Source: Paraburkholderia rhynchosiae (GTDB lineage: Bacteria > Pseudomonadota > Gammaproteobacteria > Burkholderiales > Burkholderiaceae). From it: DNA of 64,000 nucleotides. Below are positions 46,952-55,958 of the stretch, piece after piece. The position numbers and the translations under genes are program-made. The notes beneath the pieces are model-generated. The model made no database searches, was not told the origin of the DNA, and saw only the letters and a program-made list of their open reading frames with translations. The stretch spans positions 463,308 to 527,307 of the forward strand of contig NZ_PNXY01000001.1 in the NCBI RefSeq assembly GCF_002879865.1, in the 5' to 3' direction. How positions within the stretch are numbered: position 1 is the stretch's first letter; every line of letters begins with the position of its first letter.

Positions 46952-48751
46952 TTACGCCTTCGGTTCGGGCGTGCGCAGACGGATGTGCAACTCGCGCAAC
47001 TGGCGCTCGTCCACTTCGCTTGGCGCCTGCGTGAGCAGGCACTGCGCGCGCTGCGTCTTCGGGAACGCGATCACGTCGCGGATCGAATCGGCGCCGGCCA
47101 TCATCGTGACGATGCGGTCCAGACCGAAGGCGATGCCGCCATGCGGAGGCGCGCCGTACTGCAGCGCGTCGAGCAGGAAGCCGAACTTGGCTTGCGCTTC
47201 TTCCGCGTTGATCTTCAGCGCGCGGAACACCTTGCTCTGCACTTCCTCGCGGTGAATACGTACCGAGCCGCCGCCGATTTCCCACCCGTTCAGCACCATG
47301 TCGTAGGCCTTTGCGAGGCAACGCGCCGGGTCCGTTTCCAGATACTCGAGGTGCTCGTCCTTCGGGCTGGTGAACGGGTGATGCGCGGCGACGTAACGGG
47401 CGTCTTCCTCGTCGTATTCGAACATCGGGAAGTCGACCACCCACAGCGGCTTCCAGCCAGATTCGACCAGACCGTTGGCCTTACCGAATTCCGAGTGACC
47501 GATCTTCAGACGCAGTGCGCCCAGGCTGTCGTTCACCACTTTCGCCCGATCCGCCGCGAAGAAGATGATGTCGCCATCTTGCGCACCGGTGCGCTCGATG
47601 ATCGCCTTGACCGCTTCGTCGTGCAGGTTCTTGACGATCGGGCTTTGCAGACCGTCACGGCCCTTCGCCACTTCGTTGACCTTGATCCACGCGAGGCCCT
47701 TCGCGCCGTAGATGCGCACGAATTCCGTGTAGCTGTCGATGTCGCCGCGCGAGAGTTCGCCGCCCTTCGGCACGCGGATTGCCGCGACGCGGCCGTCTTT
47801 CGTGTTGGCCGGCGTGCTGAACACCTTGAAGTCGACGTCCTTGACTGCGTCGGTCAGGTCGGTGAATTCGAGTTTCACGCGCAGGTCCGGCTTGTCCGAA
47901 CCGAAGCGGCGCATGGCTTCCGAATACTCCATGACCGGGAATTGCTCGGCCAGCTCCACGCCGATCGTTTCCTTGAACACATGGCGGATCATCGCCTCGA
48001 ACAGATCGCGGATTTCCTGTTCCGACAGGAACGAGGTTTCGCAATCGATCTGCGTGAATTCCGGCTGACGGTCGGCGCGCAGGTCTTCGTCGCGGAAGCA
48101 CTTGACGATCTGGTAATAGCGATCGAAGTTCGCCACCATCAAGAGCTGCTTGAAGAGCTGCGGCGACTGCGGCAGCGCGAAGAACTGGCCCGGATTGGTA
48201 CGCGACGGCACGAGGTAGTCGCGCGCGCCTTCGGGCGTGCTCTTGGTGAGCATCGGCGTCTCGATGTCGATGAAGCCTTGCGCGTCCAGATACTTGCGCA
48301 CTTCGATTGCGACGCGATAACGCAGACGCAGGTTGTGCTGCATCTGCGGACGACGCAGGTCCAGCACGCGGTGCGTGAGGCGCGTGGTTTCCGACAGGTT
48401 GTCGTCGTCGAGCTGGAACGGCGGCGTGATAGACGGGTTCAGCACGATCAGCTCATGGCACAGCACTTCGATCTTGCCGCTTTTCAGCGCGGCGTTCGTC
48501 GTGCCTTCGGGACGGCTGCGCACCACGCCCTTGATTTGCAGACAGAATTCGTTGCGCACGCCTTCGGCGGCCTTGAACATCTCAGCGCGGTCCGGGTCGC
48601 AGACGACCTGGACGAGGCCTTCGCGATCACGCAGGTCGATGAAGATAACGCCGCCATGGTCGCGGCGGCGGCTTACCCAGCCGCACAGCGAGACGGATTG
48701 GCCCAGCAGTTCTTCGGTCACCAGACCGCAGTATTCAGATCTCATCGACAT
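46952..48751 (-). CDS. aspS: Aspartyl-tRNA synthetase
   Basis: 599 residues, full length for bacterial AspRS. N-terminal OB-fold anticodon domain begins [19 protein letters not shown]. Class II core with motif 2 [20 protein letters not shown] and motif 3 [12 protein letters not shown], and the GAD insertion domain of bacterial enzymes in between. In many betaproteobacteria without asparagine synthetase this enzyme is non-discriminating and also charges tRNA-Asn; the sequence alone does not settle that. Confidence 0.98.
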   Translation of the reverse strand: MSMRSEYCGLVTEELLGQSVSLCGWVSRRRDHGGVIFIDLRDREGLVQVVCDPDRAEMFKAAEGVRNEFCLQIKGVVRSRPEGTTNAALKSGKIEVLCHELIVLNPSITPPFQLDDDNLSETTRLTHRVLDLRRPQMQHNLRLRYRVAIEVRKYLDAQGFIDIETPMLTKSTPEGARDYLVPSRTNPGQFFALPQSPQLFKQLLMVANFDRYYQIVKCFRDEDLRADRQPEFTQIDCETSFLSEQEIRDLFEAMIRHVFKETIGVELAEQFPVMEYSEAMRRFGSDKPDLRVKLEFTDLTDAVKDVDFKVFSTPANTKDGRVAAIRVPKGGELSRGDIDSYTEFVRIYGAKGLAWIKVNEVAKGRDGLQSPIVKNLHDEAVKAIIERTGAQDGDIIFFAADRAKVVNDSLGALRLKIGHSEFGKANGLVESGWKPLWVVDFPMFEYDEEDARYVAAHHPFTSPKDEHLEYLETDPARCLAKAYDMVLNGWEIGGGSVRIHREEVQSKVFRALKINAEEAQAKFGFLLDALQYGAPPHGGIAFGLDRIVTMMAGADSIRDVIAFPKTQRAQCLLTQAPSEVDERQLRELHIRLRTPEPKA

Positions 48752-48827
48752 GATGTTTGACTTTCGTTTTGCATTGGTTGAGCGGCGCGCCGCAGTGGGA
48801 CACTGCGTGAAACCCTGCGCGCCGGCA

Positions 48828-49481
48828 TTACAGCGGAGGCTCGACTGTCGTGCGGCGCACCGGCGCCGGCGGCGCGGACGGCGCCACGACGCCCATCGAG
48901 ACGATGTACTTGAGCGCGGCGTCGACGGTCATGTCGAGTTCGATCACTTCGCTCTTGGGCACCATCAGGAAGAAGCCGGACGTTGGGTTCGGCGTAGTCG
49001 GCACATACACGCTGACGTGATCTTCTTTCAGGTGATTGATCACGTCGCCGCCCGGAATGCCGGTCAGAAACGCGATCGTATAGCAGCCCCGGCGCGGGTA
49101 TTCGATCAGAAGCGCCTTGCGGAACGCGTTGCCGCTGCTCGACAGCAAGGTGTCGGACACCTGCTTGACGCTCGTATAGATCGGCCCGACCACCGGAATG
49201 TGGCCGACCACGAGCTCCCACCACTTCACGAGCTTCTGCCCCACGAAGTTCTGGGTCAACAGTCCGACGACAAAGATGAACGCGAGCGTCAGGACTGCGC
49301 CGAGGCCGGGCAGACGGAAGCCGAAAATGCGCTCCGGCTGCCACGCGCGCGGCAGCAGCAATAGCGTCTGGTCCATCGTGCCGATGATCAGACCGAGCAC
49401 CCACAGCGTGATGGCCAAAGGCACCAGCACCAGCAGGCCAGTCAGAAACACCGATTTGAGCGTCGTTTTTTTCGTCGTCAT
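48828..49481 (-). CDS. DUF502 integral membrane protein
   Basis: 217 residues from ATG at 49481 ([15 protein letters not shown]). Two membrane helices (about 10-33 and 60-82) flank a short loop; the rest is a soluble domain containing [20 protein letters not shown] and [18 protein letters not shown], the conserved DUF502 core. C-terminus Pro-rich. Function unknown across the family. It is 76 bases upstream of aspS and 72 bases downstream of the FmdB gene, the order commonly seen in Burkholderia. Confidence 0.9.
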   Translation of the reverse strand: MTTKKTTLKSVFLTGLLVLVPLAITLWVLGLIIGTMDQTLLLLPRAWQPERIFGFRLPGLGAVLTLAFIFVVGLLTQNFVGQKLVKWWELVVGHIPVVGPIYTSVKQVSDTLLSSSGNAFRKALLIEYPRRGCYTIAFLTGIPGGDVINHLKEDHVSVYVPTTPNPTSGFFLMVPKSEVIELDMTVDAALKYIVSMGVVAPSAPPAPVRRTTVEPPL

Positions 49482-49553
49482 GTGTACCGCCAGAAAGCCG
49501 CGCGGCCGAAGCAACGCGCGGCGTGTGCGCCGCCTCCGAGGGCGGCAGTCCTA

Positions 49554-49931
49554 CTAGACGCTGCCGGAACCGCTCGCTGCGGCAGCCGCCGGCGCAGCAG
49601 CGGGCGCAGCCGGCGTGGCGGCTGCGCTGCTGGCCGCGGCCGTGTCGGATTTCGCGGCGCCGTCATTGGCAGCCGCGGCATTCTCACCCGGGCCTGCATT
49701 CGAGGCTCCGTTCGCGTCGGGCTTGGCTGGCGCGCCGGCGCCGTTATTGCCGCCGCGGAAGTCGGTCACGTACCAGCCCGAGCCCTTCAACTGGAAGCCC
49801 GCGGCAGTAACCTGTTTGCGAAAGCTGTCTTTCCCGCACTCGGGACACTGCGTCAACTGGGCGTCGCTCATCTTCTGAAGCACGTCTTTCCCGAAGCCGC
49901 ATGACTCGCAACGATAAGCGTAGATCGGCAT
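49554..49931 (-). CDS. FmdB-family zinc-ribbon protein
   Basis: 125 residues from ATG at 49931 (MPIYAYRCESCG), with an AGGGA site. Two CxxC knuckles (YRCESCGF and TQCPECGK, about residues 7-35) form the FmdB/CxxC_CXXC_SSSS zinc ribbon, ending GSGWYVTDFRGG. From about residue 65 to the end it is an Ala/Gly/Pro-rich low-complexity tail (AAAPAAAAASGSGSV), longer than in most homologues and likely disordered. The family is named from a putative formamidase regulator; its true role is unclear. Expression with the neighbouring DUF502 and aspS genes is likely. Confidence 0.88.
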   Translation of the reverse strand: MPIYAYRCESCGFGKDVLQKMSDAQLTQCPECGKDSFRKQVTAAGFQLKGSGWYVTDFRGGNNGAGAPAKPDANGASNAGPGENAAAANDGAAKSDTAAASSAAATPAAPAAAPAAAAASGSGSV

Positions 49932-50139
49932 GACTTTTTCCCTACTGAAATCTTGTAAACGCTTGCAAAGCCTTGAATTATAGCCGCAAACGATAGCGCT
50001 CCCCGGCATTTTGGGGACAAGCGCCCGACGCAGCCGCCGATGCGCGAGATGAGGGCGGCCGCAGCAAAAATCAAGGGCCGCGCGCGCGACCACGGAGCGC
50101 AGCGGCCTTCAGATCGGGCGCGGTCGTGAGGCTCGGCGC

Positions 50140-50763
50140 TCAGGCACGCCGCCGCCATGTAAGCCAGCGCTCATGCCCGGCAAAGACCGGAATCGAATCG
50201 GTCACGGGCTCGTCTTCGATCAGTTCGAAATACCGCGTGAGCAGTGCCTCCAGTTCGGCGCGCTCCATGCCGAACGGCGGCCCTTTCGTCGTCGCGCCGA
50301 CGAAAAAGAATCCCGCGAGCAGCGCGCCCGCCGGTAGCAGGTCCGCCATTCGCCGCGCGTAGTCGGCGTGGCGCGCCGGCGGCAACGCACAGAGGAACGC
50401 GCGCTCGTAGATCCATGCCGGCGTGAAGGGCGGTTCGTAGGCGAAAAAATCGGCCTGCTCCACGAGTTGCGCATGCGGCTCGCCCAACTGTGCGCGCGCG
50501 GCGGCTACGGCAGCGTGCGAAAAATCGATGGCCCGCACCGGACTGCCGTGTGCAGCCAGCCACGCGGCTTCATACGCACTGCCGCAGCCAGGAATCAGCA
50601 CGGGCTCGCCCGCGTGGCGGCCCGCGAACGACTGAAACGCCGACGGCACGCCCGCCTGGTCCCACGGCGTGAAATGACGTTCGAACCGCTCGTCCCAGAA
50701 CGCCGGCGAGTTCGGATCGCGGTTCTCGAAATCGGGCACCGGGGATGGAGTCGGATCGCTCAT
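50140..50763 (-). CDS. TPMT-like SAM-dependent methyltransferase
   Basis: 207 residues from ATG at 50763 (MSDPTPSPVPDFENRD). Thiopurine S-methyltransferase-type fold: FWDERFERHFTPWDQAGVP, SAM motif VLIPGCGSAYEAAWLA, RAIDFSHAAVAAAR and a YERAFLCALPP acidic loop. In bacteria such proteins methylate small thiols, selenium or tellurium compounds. Substrate unknown here. It starts 19 bases after ubiB, so it is probably co-transcribed with it. Confidence 0.87.
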   Translation of the reverse strand: MSDPTPSPVPDFENRDPNSPAFWDERFERHFTPWDQAGVPSAFQSFAGRHAGEPVLIPGCGSAYEAAWLAAHGSPVRAIDFSHAAVAAARAQLGEPHAQLVEQADFFAYEPPFTPAWIYERAFLCALPPARHADYARRMADLLPAGALLAGFFFVGATTKGPPFGMERAELEALLTRYFELIEDEPVTDSIPVFAGHERWLTWRRRA

Positions 50764-50782
50764 AACACGCCTCACAATCGGA

Positions 50783-52360
50783 TCAGGCGCCGGAGGCGAG
50801 CGCGAGGAACACCCGCGCGAGCGCCGCGCCGACACCGACCGCTACGCCGAATAGCAGCAAGCCCTGCAGCAGGCGGTTAGTGCGCTTCTGTTCGAGCAGG
50901 ATCTGCCGGACCATGTCGTCGTTGCCTACGCGACCGTGATCGTGGCGCTCGGCCAGCACATGATGGATCAGGCGCGGCAACTGCGGCAGCGTCTTACTCC
51001 ACTGCGGCGCTTCGATCTTCAGGCGCTCATACCAGCCGCGCAAGCCGATCTGCTCGTTCATCCAGCGCTCGAGATAAGGTTTCGCCGTCTTCCACAAATC
51101 GAGTTCGGGATCGAGCGAGCGGCCGAGCCCCTCGACATTCAGCATGGTTTTTTGCAGCAGCACCAGTTGCGGCTGAATTTCGACGTTGAAGCGGCGCGAC
51201 GTCGAAAAGAGTCGCATCAGCACCTGACCCAGCGAAATGTCCTTCAGCGCGCGGTCGAAATACGGCTCGCACACCGCGCGAATCGCGCTTTCCAGTTCTT
51301 CGACGCGCGTGCTGGGCGGCACCCAGCCCGATTCCAGATGCAGCGTGGCCACGCGATGATAGTCACGCTTGAAAAACGCGAGGAAGTTCTGCGCGAGGTA
51401 GTTTTTGTCGAAGTCCGACAGCGCGCCGATGATGCCGAAGTCCAAAGCAATATAGCGGCCGAAGTGCGCCGGATCGAGGCTCACCTGAATGTTGCCCGGG
51501 TGCATGTCGGCGTGAAAAAAGCCGTCGCGGAACACCTGCGTGAAGAAGATTTCGACGCCTTCGCGCGCGAGCTTCGGGATATCCACGCCAGCCGCCCGCA
51601 GCGTGTCGACCTGGCTGATCGGCACGCCGACCATGCGCTCCATCACGAGCACGGTGGGCGTGCAGAACTCCCAGTACATTTCCGGCACGAGCAGCAGGTC
51701 GAGCCCGGCAAAGTTGCGGCGCAACTGGCTGCCGTTGGCGGCCTCGCGCATCAGATCGAGTTCGTCGTGCAGATACTTGTCGAATTCGGCGACCACCTCG
51801 CGCGGCTTCAGACGCTTGCCGTCCGCCCACAAACGCTCGGCCCATACGGCGATGTCGCGCAGCAACGCGAGGTCGGAGTCGATCACCGGCAGCATGTTCG
51901 GACGCAGCACCTTCACGGCGACGGCCTTGCCGGCATGCTGCCCCGCCTTGACCGTCGCAAAATGCACCTGCGCGATCGACGCGCTCGCCACCGGCACGCG
52001 CTCAAAATCGTCGAACAGCACGTCGACCGGCGCGCCGAGCGACTTCTCGACCAGCCCGATTGCCACCCCTGAGTCGAACGGCGGCACCTGATCCTGAAGC
52101 TTCGCCAGTTCATTGGCGATATCGACCGGCAGCAGGTCGCGCCGCGTCGAGAGCACCTGCCCGAATTTAACGAAGATCGGCCCGAGGCTTTCCAACGCGA
52201 GCCGCAAACGCACGCCCGGCGGCGCGTCGAACTTCCGGCCAATGGTGGTGATACGCAACAGCAGACGCACGCGCCGGTCTTTGATGCGGCCGAGCATCAT
52301 CTCGTCGAGACCGAAGCGGATAACCGTGAAAAAAATCTTGAGGAAACGCAGAAAACGCAT
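50783..52360 (-). CDS. ubiB: Ubiquinone biosynthesis accessory kinase-like protein UbiB
   Basis: 525 residues. ABC1/UbiB atypical kinase fold: [14 protein letters not shown] (KxGQ region), VAVKVLRPN (ATP-binding Lys), [11 protein letters not shown] and [10 protein letters not shown]. Two C-terminal membrane helices end the protein (about 480-520). Needed for ubiquinone synthesis; its ATPase assists the Ubi enzyme complex. ubiJ lies just upstream (15 bases), and a TPMT-like gene downstream. Confidence 0.96.
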   Translation of the reverse strand: MRFLRFLKIFFTVIRFGLDEMMLGRIKDRRVRLLLRITTIGRKFDAPPGVRLRLALESLGPIFVKFGQVLSTRRDLLPVDIANELAKLQDQVPPFDSGVAIGLVEKSLGAPVDVLFDDFERVPVASASIAQVHFATVKAGQHAGKAVAVKVLRPNMLPVIDSDLALLRDIAVWAERLWADGKRLKPREVVAEFDKYLHDELDLMREAANGSQLRRNFAGLDLLLVPEMYWEFCTPTVLVMERMVGVPISQVDTLRAAGVDIPKLAREGVEIFFTQVFRDGFFHADMHPGNIQVSLDPAHFGRYIALDFGIIGALSDFDKNYLAQNFLAFFKRDYHRVATLHLESGWVPPSTRVEELESAIRAVCEPYFDRALKDISLGQVLMRLFSTSRRFNVEIQPQLVLLQKTMLNVEGLGRSLDPELDLWKTAKPYLERWMNEQIGLRGWYERLKIEAPQWSKTLPQLPRLIHHVLAERHDHGRVGNDDMVRQILLEQKRTNRLLQGLLLFGVAVGVGAALARVFLALASGA

Positions 52361-52375
52361 AGTTGTGCCCGGTGA

Positions 52376-53020
52376 CTAGCGCGTGCCGCGCAACGTGGCG
52401 GCGCCGCCCGGCGTATCGGCGCCGCGGGCTTCGACCTTCTGCTCGACACGCTGGATGCGTTTTTCCACTCGCGCCAAGGCGTCGCGGGCGTGCGCCAGTT
52501 CGACGTTGAAGTCTTCCAGCGCGGCGCGGCGCACGAGCTGGGGATTCTCATCGAGCAGATATTCGGTCGCCGTGCCGAGCAGATTGCGACCGGTGCGCTG
52601 CACCTGTTCGCCGACCCTGCGCACGATCGACGCAACGCGCCACGCGGGACCGTCGCCGATCAGCTTCGCGAGATCTTCTTCCGGCTCCCAGCGCAAATGT
52701 TCGGCAAGTTTCGCGATGACCGTGGCGAACTCCGCGTCACCTTCGATTTTCACGTGCTTCATGACTGCCGCCTGACCGCCCTGCACGAAGGCCGGCAACG
52801 CGTCGGACGGCACGGAGATGGTCACGTCGAACTGTTGCGCGTCGCTTTCGCCGACGGTGCCCAGGTAGCCGTCCGGCTGCACAAGCAGCGTCAACACGAG
52901 CGGTTGCGACGACAGTCTGGCGATCTTGCCCGCATAAGGGGCGAGGCGCTCACGAGCCCACGATTCGCGGGCGAGCAGATGATTGACAGCAGCAGCGAAA
53001 GGCTTGGCGGCGAGGGTCAT
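52376..53020 (-). CDS. ubiJ: Ubiquinone biosynthesis accessory factor UbiJ (SCP2 domain)
   Basis: 214 residues from ATG at 53020 (MTLAAKPFAAAVNHLLARE). There is no clear ribosome site; a TTG four codons upstream is an unlikely alternative. SCP2-like lipid-binding domain (about 10-115), then a helical region with a coiled-coil ending (RVEKRIQRVEQKVEARG). UbiJ binds ubiquinone intermediates for the soluble Ubi metabolon. A terminator-like hairpin ends only 12 bases before its start codon, see 53032-53067. Confidence 0.88.
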   Translation of the reverse strand: MTLAAKPFAAAVNHLLARESWARERLAPYAGKIARLSSQPLVLTLLVQPDGYLGTVGESDAQQFDVTISVPSDALPAFVQGGQAAVMKHVKIEGDAEFATVIAKLAEHLRWEPEEDLAKLIGDGPAWRVASIVRRVGEQVQRTGRNLLGTATEYLLDENPQLVRRAALEDFNVELAHARDALARVEKRIQRVEQKVEARGADTPGGAATLRGTR

Positions 53021-53031
53021 TGAAAGTGGCA

Positions 53032-53067
53032 AGAAAAAACCCGCGTGAGCGAGTGCTCGCGCGGGTT
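53032..53067 (-). terminator. Terminator between the Tim44-like gene and ubiJ
   Basis: On the minus strand: arms of 8 bp (53038-53045 with 53060-53067), then a G-T wobble and 4 more pairs (gagc/gctc), with a 4-nt loop. The hairpin is followed by a T run (53032-53039 reads a-rich on plus). It should end transcription from the Tim44-like gene. The T tract lies only about 12 bases before the ubiJ ATG. Confidence 0.8.
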
Positions 53068-53172
53068 CCTATTGTAACGTCCGTTCGCTTCGCGGCTTGC
53101 TCGGCCGAACGGCCAACGTTGCGGACGATTTCGGGACGGGCGGCGCTGCTGCCGCTGCGTCCCTGTGCTGCC

Positions 53173-54165
53173 TCAGTGCTGCGCGAGCTGCTGGATGCCA
53201 GCGAGCAACCAGCCCTCGCCGGGGCGATTCGCCTTCGACAGATTCCACACTTCGACGAACGGCTGGGCCGCCGCACCCGGCGCTTCACGAATCAGCCCGG
53301 AGAAGCGCACGCTCGCGAAATATTCGTTCGCGCGCTCTTCGACGCCCAACAGATCGGCGTTCAACTGCACCACGTCCGTCTGATTCGACTCCGCGCCGCG
53401 CGAAGCGAGGTCGACCCTCACTTCGGCGAACATTTCCGGCGTGGTGAATTCGCGGATGTCGTCGATATTGCCGACGTCCCAGGCGGCCTGCAGTCGCACG
53501 AAGTACACCTTCGCGTTACGCAGGAAGGCTTCCGAGTCGAAGCCCGCCGGCACGCTGGGCGTCGCATTGACGGATGGCGTGGTCAGCGGATTGCCTTGCG
53601 GTTCGAGATACGCGCCGGTAGGCGGCGCGGTGTAGCTCGGCTGCTGGGTGTAGCCCGTGGCGCCCGAATTAAGCGACGGCGAGTGGCCCGCATAAGCCGG
53701 TTGCGACGCATCGCGCTTGCGCCCCATAAAGCGGCGGATCAGCCAGATGCCGATCATTGCGAGCAGCGCAATCACGATGATATTGGCCATTGCGCCCGCA
53801 AACGCGCCGCCCAGACCGAAGTGCGACAGCAACGCGGCGATACCGAGACCGGCGGCCAGACCCGCGATCGGCCCGAGCCAGCGCGAGCGGTTGGGCTGCG
53901 CGGCCGGAGCCGGCGCAGGAGCGGGCGCCGGTTGGGCACGCTGCTGCATGGCCGGATTGGTTGGGGAAGGTTGCGACGGCGCCGCCTGCTGCTGAACGGT
54001 GTTCGACTGACGGCCAATACTTCGGCCACCGCCCATGCGGCGAGCTTCCGCATCGAGCGAGGCGACAGAGCCGGCCACGATCAGACCGACCATCGCGATC
54101 AGTCCGATTCTTCTCACCAGCGACCGCTTAACCTTACGGGGAGATAACGCAACTGAATCGGACAT
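53173..54165 (-). CDS. Tim44-like-domain membrane protein
   Basis: 330 residues from ATG at 54165 (MSDSVALSPRKVKRS). A signal-like helix lies at about 18-38 (LIAMVGLIVAGSVAS), then a Gln/Pro/Ala-rich linker (repeated AP units around 75-90), then a Gly-rich membrane hairpin GLAAGLGIAALLSHFG and IIVIALLAMIGIWLIRRFMG (about 100-150). The C-terminal Tim44-like domain (about 195-330) is fairly well kept. The bacterial Tim44-like family is largely uncharacterised; related proteins bind membranes. Here it lies between ubiE and ubiJ, inside what is a contiguous ubi operon in E. coli. Confidence 0.85.
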   Translation of the reverse strand: MSDSVALSPRKVKRSLVRRIGLIAMVGLIVAGSVASLDAEARRMGGGRSIGRQSNTVQQQAAPSQPSPTNPAMQQRAQPAPAPAPAPAAQPNRSRWLGPIAGLAAGLGIAALLSHFGLGGAFAGAMANIIVIALLAMIGIWLIRRFMGRKRDASQPAYAGHSPSLNSGATGYTQQPSYTAPPTGAYLEPQGNPLTTPSVNATPSVPAGFDSEAFLRNAKVYFVRLQAAWDVGNIDDIREFTTPEMFAEVRVDLASRGAESNQTDVVQLNADLLGVEERANEYFASVRFSGLIREAPGAAAQPFVEVWNLSKANRPGEGWLLAGIQQLAQH

Positions 54166-54203
54166 TTTGGCACTTTCCTTTAAAAATCGATGAGTTGGGC
54201 ACC

Positions 54204-54935
54204 CTAGTATTTGGTCCCCACGTGTAAAGCTACCACGCCAGCTGACAAATTGTAATATTTGACGCCGTCGAGACCAGCTTGTTCCATCATTGTTTTTAAA
54301 GTTTCCTGGTCTGGATGCATGCGGATCGATTCCGCCAGATAGCGGTAGCTCTCCGCGTCTTTTGCAAAGCGATCGCCGAGCCACGGCAGCACCTTGAACG
54401 AATAGACATCGTAGGCTTTTTTGAGCGGATCCCATACCTTCGAGAATTCCAGAACCAGCAGACGGCCCGCGGGTTTCAGAACGCGGCGCATTTCCGCCAG
54501 CGCGACGTCCTTATGCGTCATGTTGCGCAAGCCGAATGCCACGGTCACCACGTCGAAGTAATTGTCCGGAAAAGGAATCTTCTCGGCGTCGCACAGCAGC
54601 GCCGGCGTGATCACGCCTTTGTCGAGCAAACGGTCGCGGCCCACGCGCAGCATCGATTCGTTGATGTCCGTGTGCCAGACTTCGCCGGTTTCGCCCGCCT
54701 GCTTCGCGAATGCCCTGGACAAATCGCCCGTGCCGCCCGCGATATCGAGCACCTTGAAGCCCGGCCGCACGTTGGCCTGGGCGATCGTGAACATCTTCCA
54801 CGCCCGATGCAACCCGCCCGACATCAGGTCGTTCATCAGGTCGTAGTTGGCGGCAACCGAGTGGAATACGCCCGCCACCTTCTGCGCCTTTTCCTGTTCG
54901 TCGACCGATTGAAAGCCGAAGTGGGTTTTGCTCAT
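54204..54935 (-). CDS. ubiE: Demethylmenaquinone/ubiquinone C-methyltransferase UbiE
   Basis: 243 residues from ATG at 54935 ([18 protein letters not shown]) with an AAAGGAC site. Class I SAM fold: [17 protein letters not shown], acidic [14 protein letters not shown], and UbiE signatures [19 protein letters not shown] and [13 protein letters not shown] near the C-terminus. Methylates the benzoquinol ring in ubiquinone (and menaquinone) synthesis. 67 bases after the DUF971 gene. Confidence 0.97.
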   Translation of the reverse strand: MSKTHFGFQSVDEQEKAQKVAGVFHSVAANYDLMNDLMSGGLHRAWKMFTIAQANVRPGFKVLDIAGGTGDLSRAFAKQAGETGEVWHTDINESMLRVGRDRLLDKGVITPALLCDAEKIPFPDNYFDVVTVAFGLRNMTHKDVALAEMRRVLKPAGRLLVLEFSKVWDPLKKAYDVYSFKVLPWLGDRFAKDAESYRYLAESIRMHPDQETLKTMMEQAGLDGVKYYNLSAGVVALHVGTKY

Positions 54936-55002
54936 CGCGCTTGTCCTTTCGCGTATTCTGAAATGTTGCGCCGCATCAGTGCGGCGGATCAGGCGAATCG
55001 TA

Positions 55003-55416
55003 TCAGTGACAGTGCCCGTGCGCAGCGCTGGATGAAACCATCGGCGCATCGCGGTCAATGCCCGCCGCCGCCAGTCTGTCGAGATACGCGCCCCAGAGTT
55101 CGTCCTGCCGCCGCGCCATGTCGTAGAGCAGGTCCCACGAATAGATACCGGTCGAGTGGCCATCGGAGAAAGTGGGCTGGATCGCGTAGTTGCCCACGCC
55201 TTCGATCATCGTGATCGTGACGTCGCGCTTACCGGTTTGCAGCGTTTCCTGGCCGGGGCCGTGACCCTGCACTTCTGCTGACGGCGAATAGACGCGCAGC
55301 AGTTCGAACGGCAGCCGATACGATTCGCCGCTTGCGTACTGCAATTCGAGCACGCGCGACCTGGAATGCACGACCACGCCGGTCGGCACCGGGGTATCGG
55401 GAGTCAATCCGCTCAT
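55003..55416 (-). CDS. DUF971 (gamma-butyrobetaine hydroxylase N-terminal-like) protein
   Basis: 137 residues. DUF971 core: [28 protein letters not shown] and [23 protein letters not shown], and a His-rich end (AAHGHCH). Known structures of the domain bind zinc or iron-sulfur-like sites in other proteins; standalone bacterial members have no firm role. Conserved next to ubiE in Burkholderiaceae, so a link to quinone or Fe-S metabolism is conceivable (inference). Confidence 0.85.
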   Translation of the reverse strand: MSGLTPDTPVPTGVVVHSRSRVLELQYASGESYRLPFELLRVYSPSAEVQGHGPGQETLQTGKRDVTITMIEGVGNYAIQPTFSDGHSTGIYSWDLLYDMARRQDELWGAYLDRLAAAGIDRDAPMVSSSAAHGHCH

Positions 55417-55495
55417 GATGGCCTCATAAGAAAACGCCGCCGCGCAGAAAGTCGCCCCTTGAGGCGCACGGCGCGAAGCGACGGGTTAGTGGTGC

Positions 55496-55924
55496 TCAGC
55501 CAAGAGCCTGTTCGATTTCCTGCCGCACCGCTTCGCGCAGCAACGTGGCTTGCGCGCGGCGCGACGACAGCATCGCTTCGGACACCGTGCGCTGACGCGG
55601 CGCCCAGATGGGCAGCGGAAAATGAGCGTCGTTCGAGAAACGCGGAATCACATGCCAGTGCACATGCGGCACCTGGTTGCCGAGGCTCGCGAGATTCACT
55701 TTCGCTGGCTGAAGGATGCGCCGCATCGCGCGCTCCACGGCATAGACGGCCTTCATCACGCGATCGCGGCCGTTCGCGTCAAGATCGGAAAACTCGGCCA
55801 CGTGCTCATTCCAGATCACCCGGCAAAAGCCCGGGTAATCGTGTTCGTCGGCGAGGACGACACGCAAGGTATCGTCCTGCCACAGCACATCGCCGCCATC
55901 TTCACGGCAAAAAACGCAACCCAT
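55496..55924 (-). CDS. HIT-family (histidine triad) hydrolase
   Basis: 142 residues from ATG at 55924 (MGCVFCREDGGDVLW); a longer frame adds a non-family stretch. CVFC suggests a zinc site. The histidine triad HVHWHVIPRF (HxHxHxx) is intact, and the preceding NLASLGNQVPH is standard. Nucleotide phosphoramidase or dinucleotide hydrolase activity is expected; the exact substrate is unknown. Precedes DUF971 and ubiE on the same strand. Confidence 0.92.
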   Translation of the reverse strand: MGCVFCREDGGDVLWQDDTLRVVLADEHDYPGFCRVIWNEHVAEFSDLDANGRDRVMKAVYAVERAMRRILQPAKVNLASLGNQVPHVHWHVIPRFSNDAHFPLPIWAPRQRTVSEAMLSSRRAQATLLREAVRQEIEQALG

Positions 55925-55958
55925 CGTCGTCCTCAGGCAAAAATCGTCAGTCGTACCA

